DNA of 64,000 bases from the NCBI RefSeq assembly GCF_041504345.1, contig NZ_CP167894.1, forward strand, positions 3,348,001 through 3,412,000, in the 5' to 3' direction. The DNA comes from Vibrio sp. BS-M-Sm-2 (GTDB lineage Bacteria; Pseudomonadota; Gammaproteobacteria; Enterobacterales; Vibrionaceae). The notes beneath the pieces are model-generated. The model did no database searches. It saw only the letters and a list, made by a program, of their open reading frames with translations, and had not been told where the DNA came from. Positions 59,101 through 64,000 of this stretch are shown piece after piece; position 1 is the first letter of the stretch; every line of letters begins with the position of its first letter. The position numbers and the translations under genes are program-made.

Positions 59101-62100
59101 ATTACCGATGACATTCAAGTCATGGTGGATGGCGCTCTCAGCATTGAAGAGCCGACTGTGGCTGATTTAGCCTCGGGCACACCGACAACCACGACTGTGA
59201 ATGTTCTTGATCAAGAAGGCGCAGACGGTACGACCATCACCCAAATCAATTACGACAACGGCACAGTGTTTATGCTTGACCAGAGTAATACGGGAGAGCA
59301 GAAGTTTGTGGTTGCTGAAGGCTCGCTCTATATCACGCTGCAAGGCGATGTGCGCTTTGAACCGAACCGCGACCTTAATCACTCGGGCGGGGATATCGTC
59401 AAGTCGATAGTCGTCAGTTCAAGCGACTCTGATAGTGATGTGGTGACTTCGACAGTAACGCTAACCATTACCGATGGCGATCTACCAATCATCAACGTCA
59501 TTCCTGGTGTGAGTCTTTCTGAGGTCGATCTGGCTGATGGCTCTGCGCCAACGGGCAATCCAGTATCGATGACTCAAGTGATTACCTATACCGAGGGTAG
59601 TGATGATGTTAGTCATTTCAGAATTGACCCTGCTCAGTTCAATACTTCGGGGGCTTTGAAGTCGAATGGCTTAGAGGTTGAGATTAAAGAGCAGCCAGCG
59701 AACTCTGGTAACTACATTGGCTTTGTAAAAGATGGTGCTAATGTAGAAACCAACGTCTTCACGATCAGTTTCTCAAGCACCAATTTAGGTCAATACACGT
59801 TTACACTGCTTGAAGCGTTAGACCATGCGGATGGCTTGCAGAACAACACTTTAAACTTCGATGTACCTGTTTTAGCAGTGGATACCGATGGTGATGAGTC
59901 TGCAATGTCACCAATGACAGTGACCATTACTGATGATGTACAAGGTGTACAAGACGGGTCATTGAATATTGTTGAGCCTTCACTGGCTGATCTCGTGGCG
60001 GGCACACCAACTACGTCAATCATCGATGTTATGCCGACTCAAAGTGCTGATGGCGCAAAGGTCACCCAATTTATTTACGATGGTGGTACAGCTGTCACGT
60101 TAGATCCGAATGTATCGACAGAGCAGGTGTTTACCGTAACCGATGGTTTACTGTACATCACGATTGAAGGCGAAGTTCGTTTTGAGCCAAATCGAAATCT
60201 GGATCATTCAGCGGGTGATATTGTTAGAACGATTGTTGTAACGACCAGCGACTTTGACAACGATACTGATACCGCGGATGTCACATTAACGATCCAAGAT
60301 GGTATTGATCCGGTAATCGATGTTGTTCCTAGCGTGAACTTATCGGAAGTGAACCTAGCAGATGGCTCAACGCCGAGTGGTTCTGCGGTGAGTTCAACAC
60401 AAACCATTACCTACACCGTGGGTAGTGATGACTTAAGCCACTTTAGAATTGCGACCAATGAATTCAACCCTGGTGATGTACTGAAATCAAATGGTCTTGT
60501 TGTTCAGCTAAAAGAAGATCCTGCTTCACCTGGCGATTACATCGGATTTACTGATGATGGGGCGGGTAACGTAACCAATGTATTCACCATTGATTTTGAT
60601 AGTGTCAATAAAGGTCAGTTCACCTTCACGCTGATTGAGGCACTCGATCACGTTGATGGCGCTCTCAATAACGACCTTAACTTCAACTTGCCTGTTTATG
60701 CAGTTGATACTGATGGTGATGACTCAGTTAAGCGTGATGTTGTTGTCATCATTCAAGATGACCTCCAACAAATGCAAGATGGCACGTTAACCATCACAGA
60801 GCCAAATACTGGCACACCAACTACCTCGACCGTTGATGTCTTGCCTACGCCAAGTGCTGATGGGGCAACCATTACACAGTTCACCTATGACGGTGGAGCT
60901 GCGATTACTTTGAATCAAAACATCAGCGGTGAGCAGGAATTTGTTTTCACTGAAGGCTCGCTGTTTGTCACTTTGGATGGCGATGTGAGGTTTGAACCAA
61001 ATCGTAATCTTGACCACTCTGCAGGCGACATTGTTAAGCTGATTGAATTTACTTCATCTGATTTTGATAAGGATATTTCCTCTTCAACGGTCACACTCAC
61101 TATCGTTGATGGTGATGGACCAACGTTGAATGTAGTGCCGAGTGTTAGCTTGTCTGAAAGCTTACTGGCTGATGGTTCAACGCCGAGTGGCAGCCCAGTC
61201 AGCGTGACCCAAACCATTACTTCACTTGCAAGCAGTGATGACATCGAGAAAATTGTCGTCGAAGTAGGGTTGTTTAATAACAGCGGTGTATTGAAGTCTG
61301 ATGGCCTTGAGTTGAGCTTGCGTGAAGAGCCTGCTGGTTCAGGTGACTACATAGCATTCACAACGGATGGCTCGGGTATTGAGAAAGTTATCTTCACTCT
61401 AGAATTTGATAACACCAACCCGAGTGAGTACACGTTTACTTTGTTAGAGCGTTTGGATCATGTCGACGGATTAGGAAACAACGATCTCAGCTTTGATTTG
61501 TCTGTGTATGCACAAGACACCGATGGCGATATTTCAACGTCTAAACCGCTTTCTGTGACCATCAGTGATGACGTTCAATTGATGCAATCTGGTGCTCTTA
61601 GCATCACAGAGCCAAGTACGGGCACGCCTACCACAACGACATTTGATGTGATGCCTGCACAAAGTGCCGATGGCGCCACCATAACCAAATTTACTTATGG
61701 TAGTCAGCCTGAAGAATCTCTGGTGCAAAGCAATACTGGTGAGCAAGAGTTCGTATTTACGGAAGGTTCGCTGTTTATCACGCTTGAAGGTGATATGCGC
61801 TTTGAGCCGAATCGAAATCTGGATCATTCCGGTGGTGACATCGTTAAGACCATTACCGTGACATCAGAAGATAAAGACGGCGATATTGTCACTTCGACTG
61901 TGACACTGACGATTTCAGATGGTGCTCCACCGGTAATTGATACGGTACCAACGGTTGCATTGGAAGAAGCGAATCTTGTGGATGGCTCATCTCCGAGCTT
62001 ACCTGTGAGCCAAACTGAAACGATTACTTTCACAGCGGGAAGTGATGATGTGAGTCATTTCCGTATTGATACCACCCAGTTCAACACGTCGGGCGATTTG

Positions 62101-64000
62101 AAAGCGGATGGTTTGGTGGTTCAGTTAAAAGAAGATCCTCTAAATAGCGATCATTATATTGGTTACGTTGAAAGTGGTGGTGTCCAAACCGATATTTTCA
62201 CTATCACTTTTAGTAGTGTGGTGCTAGGCGAATACACGTTCACTTTATTGGAAGAGCTCGATCATCTGCCTGTGCAAGGCAACAACGATCAAATCTTCAC
62301 TTTACCAGTGATCGCAGTCGACCAAGACAATACCGATTCTGTGATGAAACCTCTTACGGTTACTATTACTGATGACGTGCCAGTCATAACTGATACGACG
62401 GTTGCGAGTACGTTTGTGGTTGATGAAGATGACTTGGGCTCTGTGGTTTCACAAGCGACAGGTGCATTTGTTACCACAGAAGGTGCTGACCAAGTAGAGG
62501 TTTACGAACTGCGCAATATCTCTGCGCTTGAAGCGACATTGACCTCTGGAACTGAAGCGATTTCTATTACAGAAGTCACAGGAGCCGCGAACACAACCAC
62601 CTATCAAGGTACGACGACAAGCGGTACTCCTATCTTCACGCTCGCGTTAGCGAATGACGGCTCTTATACGTTTACGTTGTTAGGTCCTCTAAACCATCCA
62701 ACAAGCCCGAATTCCAATACCTTAACGATTCCATTCGATGTCGTTGCGGTTGATGGTGACGGTGATGACTCTAATCAATATGTATTGCCAATCGAAGTGC
62801 TCGATGATGTGCCAGTAATGAGTGCGCCAACAGGTGAAACGGTTGTTGATGAAGATGATCTTGCTGGGATTGGTTCGGATCAATCCGAAGATACCTTTAT
62901 TAACGGACTATTCACGGTTGATGAAGGTGCCGATGGCGTTGTTAAGTATGAACTGGTCGATGAAGACTTAGTTATCGCGGGCTTAACCTCTGATGGAGAA
63001 AGCTTAGAGTGGCTGCCTGTTTCACAAAGCGGCACAACCTTCACTTATGTTGCTCAGACGGTAACCAGCAATCAGCCTGTGTTTGAAATCATTTTTGATA
63101 CCTCAAATAACAGTTATCAATTTGAGTTGTTCAAACCACTTAAACACCCTGATGGCACGGATGAAAACACCATAGAGCTTGATTTCTCTGTCGTGGCCGA
63201 AGATTTCGACCAAGACCAGTCGAATGCTATCGATTTGAAAATTACCGTGACTGATGATGTTCCACTGGTGACAACCCAGTCGATTACTCGTCTTGAAGGT
63301 CAGGGCTATGGTAACTCCAAAGTCGACATGTTTGCCAATGCGACGGATGTGGGTGCTGATGGTGCTGTTCTGAGTCGAATTGAAGGTATTACTAGCAATG
63401 GCGCTGATATCGTTTTCCGTACAGGAAATAGTGGGCCTTACAGTGATGGTTTCGATTTAAACAATGGTAGTCAAGAGGTTCGAGTATACGAGCAGACCAA
63501 TGGAGGTGTTGATACCCGTGAACTTGGTCGATTGCGTATTAACTCAAATGGTGAGGTTGAGTTTAGAGCTAACAGTTATCTAGAGCATAACGGTGAGACA
63601 ATAGATTTCTCTATTAATGTGATTGCAACAGATGGGGATTTAGATACATCAGAAACACCATTAGATATCACTATTACAGATCGAAATTCGTCAGCTATCT
63701 CGCTGAAAGTGACTACGTTTGAGGATGCGGGTAGAGATTTAACGATACCTTACGCATCGGGTGACGAACCCGCTTTTGAGAATGATCAAGATAACCAAAG
63801 TGGTCTGCCTAATGCGCCAGCGCAAGTTGCTCTGCAAGTTAACTTATACGACCAAGATAACAATGAATCTATTGGGCAGTTGACGATTAAAAGCCCGAAT
63901 GGAGGTGACAGTCACCAAGGTACTTTTTATTACTTTGATAGTGTTAGCTCGAAGTACATTGAATTAGTGCCTCAGCCAAATGGGAGCATTATATTTGGTC
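53131..64000 (+). CDS. Giant LapA-type RTX adhesin with retention module and T1SS-143 repeats (3' end beyond window)
   Basis: The frame starting at ATG 53131 (GGGGGA about 5 nt upstream) has no stop to the window edge, 3,623 codons. Residues 1-130 look like an N-terminal retention module: an initial VAVVEATSGDVVVVKP and KISVGDIIRENEIV, then an acidic region and TAAG at 122-125 (in ILEATAAGGG), the type of site cut by the periplasmic protease LapG under LapD/c-di-GMP control. A di-Ala site and a leading beta domain are LapA hallmarks. From about residue 290 the protein is a chain of T1SS-143-like beta repeats with calcium-binding DSDGDDS loops. The C-terminal RTX and secretion signal must lie past 64000, as must any TolC-type exporter. 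Function: biofilm/surface attachment (inferred). Confidence 0.93.
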   Translation, partial: MDIEVSRQVAVVEATSGDVVVVKPDGSARKISVGDIIRENEIVITAHDAELLIGLPSGPVEVEGNCVGCVDQDLAWADVPVAGEVNIDLAQAADDSFTDDDLAAIQEAILGGADPTQILEATAAGGGLGSANAGFVTIDYNYIETRPSTFFETSGLEDQSVDEDREEFRSITLSSGGQSISEELHEGSISGNTYPQSLTIIETIVAGSLALSPDSFAPEALSLASLLNELNSDITSSGQPVTFTYDAATNSIVGVLGSDEVLRIDIEAISVGNNIELSLTTTVSQPIDHVPSIGGGQVSYTGDQINIAFDVQGEDSAGNPIAAPISAQVTVFDWEDPSAESVTITNVETSSAAIEGTFSIIGSDHLQSAVFDASALDQFDGLLSDNQNTLARLSDDGTTITLSIQGRGEVVLTISLDTDGTYNFQQFKPIEEVSSDTLLFALPITVTDFDQDVVTNTINIAITDGDSPVITNVDSIDVDEAGIVGGSQEGTAPVSGSGSITADIFESDIIDHYELEPAEFNTGGSLVSNGEAVLLELIDETNGVRTYEGYVEVNGSRITVFDVKVDSPSLGSYEFNLYEELSHQGAEDALLTFALPIYAVDADGDRSALSGGSNTPEAAEILVNVTDDVVELVDKVESVTEPTLAGDTVVSYNLFNFEGADGSTIQSFNYDGVDYSLDQSLLLDATQTFGFTEGVVTISLNGDFNFEVARDIDHSSSETIVKQFSFLAEDGDGDTDTSTLELSITDGQNPAINLIPPVTLSETNLADGSAPSGSTVNTTNTITFTAGSDDVANFRIEPTEFNVGGTLKSNGFVVEIKEDSANPGTYIGFITDGSNTEIPVFTISFSATTLGEYTFTLLEALDHVDGLDKNDLSFDLPVYAVDSDGDDSLVSQLNVTIGDDVQIMQDGTLDIVEPNLADGKVTTNTIDVMPDQSADGATITQFTYDGQLRTLDQNDTGEQQFSFTEGELFITLQGEVRFEPNRDLDHTTSEDIVKSIVVTSSDFDKDSVTSTVTLTITDGDIPTIDVIPTVSLSETHLSDGSNPNGSAVSQTETITFTNQSDDVEKFRLEPSEFNTGSTLKSDGLVIEIREEPAGSGNYIGFTTDNSNVETTVFTLAFSSTTLGEYTFTLIEAIDHTPIQGNNDLTFNLPVYAVDSDGDDSLMSPLAVTITDDIQVMVDSAFTIEEPTVADLATGTPTTTTVNVLDQEGADGTTITQINYDNGTVFTLDQSNTGEQKFVVAEGSLYVTLQGDVRFEPNRNLDHTSGDIVKSIVVTSSDSDNDVVTSTVTLTIADGDIPTIDNVPSVTLSETNLSDGSTPSGAAVSQTETITFTNQSDDVASFRIEPTEFNVGGALKSNGLVVELKADPSTPGSYIGFVTDGSNVETNVFTISFSSANLGQYTFTLLEALDHVDGLANNDLSFDLPVYAVDSDGDDSLVSQLNVTIGDDVQIMQDGALNIVEPTVADLAAGTPTTTIVNVFDEEGADGATITQFTYDGGAVLTLDQNNTGEQKFVVAEGSLYITIQGDVRFEPNRNLDHTGGDIVKQIEVTSSDFDKDTVTSTVTLTITDGDIPTIDTVPSVTLSESNLADGSASSGSAVSQTETITFTSQSDDVTSFRIEPTEFNAGGALKSNGFAVEIKEDSANPGTYIGFITDGSNAEIPVFTISFSTTNLGEYTFTLLEALDHVDGLANNDLSFDLPVYAVDSDGDDSLVSQLNVTIGDDVQIMQDGTLDIVEPNLVDGTVTTNTIDVMPNQSADGATVTEFSFGGIVKTLDQSIVGEQQFSFTEGELYITLQGEMRFEPNRNLDHSVSEDIVKSIVVTSNDFDNDPVTATVTLTITDGDNPTIDAVPSVALEEADLADGSSPSGSAVSQTETITFTNQSDDVEKFRLEPSEFNTGGTLTSDGFVIEIREEPAGSGNYIGFTTDNSNVETTVFTLSFSSTTLGEYTFTLLEAIDHTPIQGNNDLTFNLPVYAVDSDGDDSLMSPLAVTITDDIQVMVDGALSIEEPTVADLASGTPTTTTVNVLDQEGADGTTITQINYDNGTVFMLDQSNTGEQKFVVAEGSLYITLQGDVRFEPNRDLNHSGGDIVKSIVVSSSDSDSDVVTSTVTLTITDGDLPIINVIPGVSLSEVDLADGSAPTGNPVSMTQVITYTEGSDDVSHFRIDPAQFNTSGALKSNGLEVEIKEQPANSGNYIGFVKDGANVETNVFTISFSSTNLGQYTFTLLEALDHADGLQNNTLNFDVPVLAVDTDGDESAMSPMTVTITDDVQGVQDGSLNIVEPSLADLVAGTPTTSIIDVMPTQSADGAKVTQFIYDGGTAVTLDPNVSTEQVFTVTDGLLYITIEGEVRFEPNRNLDHSAGDIVRTIVVTTSDFDNDTDTADVTLTIQDGIDPVIDVVPSVNLSEVNLADGSTPSGSAVSSTQTITYTVGSDDLSHFRIATNEFNPGDVLKSNGLVVQLKEDPASPGDYIGFTDDGAGNVTNVFTIDFDSVNKGQFTFTLIEALDHVDGALNNDLNFNLPVYAVDTDGDDSVKRDVVVIIQDDLQQMQDGTLTITEPNTGTPTTSTVDVLPTPSADGATITQFTYDGGAAITLNQNISGEQEFVFTEGSLFVTLDGDVRFEPNRNLDHSAGDIVKLIEFTSSDFDKDISSSTVTLTIVDGDGPTLNVVPSVSLSESLLADGSTPSGSPVSVTQTITSLASSDDIEKIVVEVGLFNNSGVLKSDGLELSLREEPAGSGDYIAFTTDGSGIEKVIFTLEFDNTNPSEYTFTLLERLDHVDGLGNNDLSFDLSVYAQDTDGDISTSKPLSVTISDDVQLMQSGALSITEPSTGTPTTTTFDVMPAQSADGATITKFTYGSQPEESLVQSNTGEQEFVFTEGSLFITLEGDMRFEPNRNLDHSGGDIVKTITVTSEDKDGDIVTSTVTLTISDGAPPVIDTVPTVALEEANLVDGSSPSLPVSQTETITFTAGSDDVSHFRIDTTQFNTSGDLKADGLVVQLKEDPLNSDHYIGYVESGGVQTDIFTITFSSVVLGEYTFTLLEELDHLPVQGNNDQIFTLPVIAVDQDNTDSVMKPLTVTITDDVPVITDTTVASTFVVDEDDLGSVVSQATGAFVTTEGADQVEVYELRNISALEATLTSGTEAISITEVTGAANTTTYQGTTTSGTPIFTLALANDGSYTFTLLGPLNHPTSPNSNTLTIPFDVVAVDGDGDDSNQYVLPIEVLDDVPVMSAPTGETVVDEDDLAGIGSDQSEDTFINGLFTVDEGADGVVKYELVDEDLVIAGLTSDGESLEWLPVSQSGTTFTYVAQTVTSNQPVFEIIFDTSNNSYQFELFKPLKHPDGTDENTIELDFSVVAEDFDQDQSNAIDLKITVTDDVPLVTTQSITRLEGQGYGNSKVDMFANATDVGADGAVLSRIEGITSNGADIVFRTGNSGPYSDGFDLNNGSQEVRVYEQTNGGVDTRELGRLRINSNGEVEFRANSYLEHNGETIDFSINVIATDGDLDTSETPLDITITDRNSSAISLKVTTFEDAGRDLTIPYASGDEPAFENDQDNQSGLPNAPAQVALQVNLYDQDNNESIGQLTIKSPNGGDSHQGTFYYFDSVSSKYIELVPQPNGSIIFG
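55402..62373 (+). repeat. Tandem ~820-bp repeat array in the adhesin gene (8 full units and a partial ninth)
   Basis: A unit starts at the V of the V-x-L-S-E motif at 55402, 56218, 57043, 57868, 58684, 59509, 60334, 61144 and 61954; spacings are 816, 825, 825, 816, 825, 825, 810 and 810 nt. Each unit has half A (LADGS-PSGS...FR.EP.EFN...YIGF...YTFTLLEALDH...YAVDSDGDDS) and half B (QDG..I.EP...SADGATIT...GEQ.F.FTEGSLYIT...RFEPNRNLDH). The ninth unit has only half A; distinct domains follow. Confidence 0.93.

Noticed and set aside
53097..62477. Many short frames on the minus strand and in other plus frames inside the adhesin, several repeated
   Set aside because: They recur with the repeat unit because they are shadows of the repeated adhesin coding sequence.

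Overview
The window reads as chromosomal DNA of a marine Vibrio, most like the V. splendidus group. Supporting this are: a complete hut operon beside a VesB-type secreted trypsin with a GlyGly-CTERM tail, a PurC of about 367 residues (longer than the E. coli enzyme), a VC1184-type PLP enzyme, several Vibrio/Shewanella-type DUF proteins (DUF2797, DUF2786, DUF3334, DUF3581), a moderate GC content, and a giant T1SS-143-repeat adhesin. The species call is inference; no rRNA or tRNA gene was recognised.

Layout. 1-919: 3' end of an SMC/AAA-type ATPase, probably defence-related, cut by the window edge. 920-1784: a long gene-free stretch with hairpins that looks like an island margin. 1785-3660: an Fe(II)/2-oxoglutarate dioxygenase overlapping a PLP enzyme. 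3816-5557: a DJ-1/PfpI protein divergent from a LysR regulator. 5860-9644: two diguanylate cyclases flanking a DUF2797 protein. 9764-14620: GlpM, a DASS dicarboxylate transporter, a SanA-like protein and NAD-malic enzyme. 14805-19040: a DEAH-type helicase, a small unknown and purC. 19319-24105: a SulA-like gene with an SOS box, repeat-rich DNA, a small Cys-rich protein, a Sel1-TM-J-domain protein, a YiaD-like lipoprotein, DUF2786 and DUF3334 proteins. 24328-29693: YdiJ, an ICMT-like methyltransferase and the VesB-like protease. 29827-37206: DUF3581, then the hut locus hutC-hutI-hutG-hutU-hutH on the minus strand. 37388-41686: Spo0M-like protein, then thrS-infC-rpmI-rplT. 41895-49206: YqfB, a small unknown, an LRR protein kinase, an ABC-F ATPase, an aldehyde dehydrogenase-TetR pair and a methyltransferase. 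49528-52466: speA-speB (arginine to agmatine to putrescine). 53131 to the right edge: the first 3,623 codons of an uninterrupted LapA-type adhesin.

Functional threads. Histidine catabolism (HutHUIG under HutC) sits next to a secreted protease that could supply peptides. Malic enzyme and the dicarboxylate transporter serve C4-acid metabolism. The two diguanylate cyclases fit a c-di-GMP-controlled adhesin: the adhesin carries an N-terminal retention module and a TAAG site of the kind cut by LapG. Translation genes are under nested control: the thrS leader carries an anticodon-arm look-alike, infC starts with AUU, and a hairpin lies between infC and rpmI.

The most interesting items are the unterminated adhesin with a 2,466-bp higher-order repeat, the tRNA-Thr anticodon mimic in the thrS leader, the 18-bp inverted repeat fused to a hexanucleotide microsatellite upstream of the SOS-controlled sulA-like gene, and the dioxygenase/PLP enzyme pair of unknown substrate.
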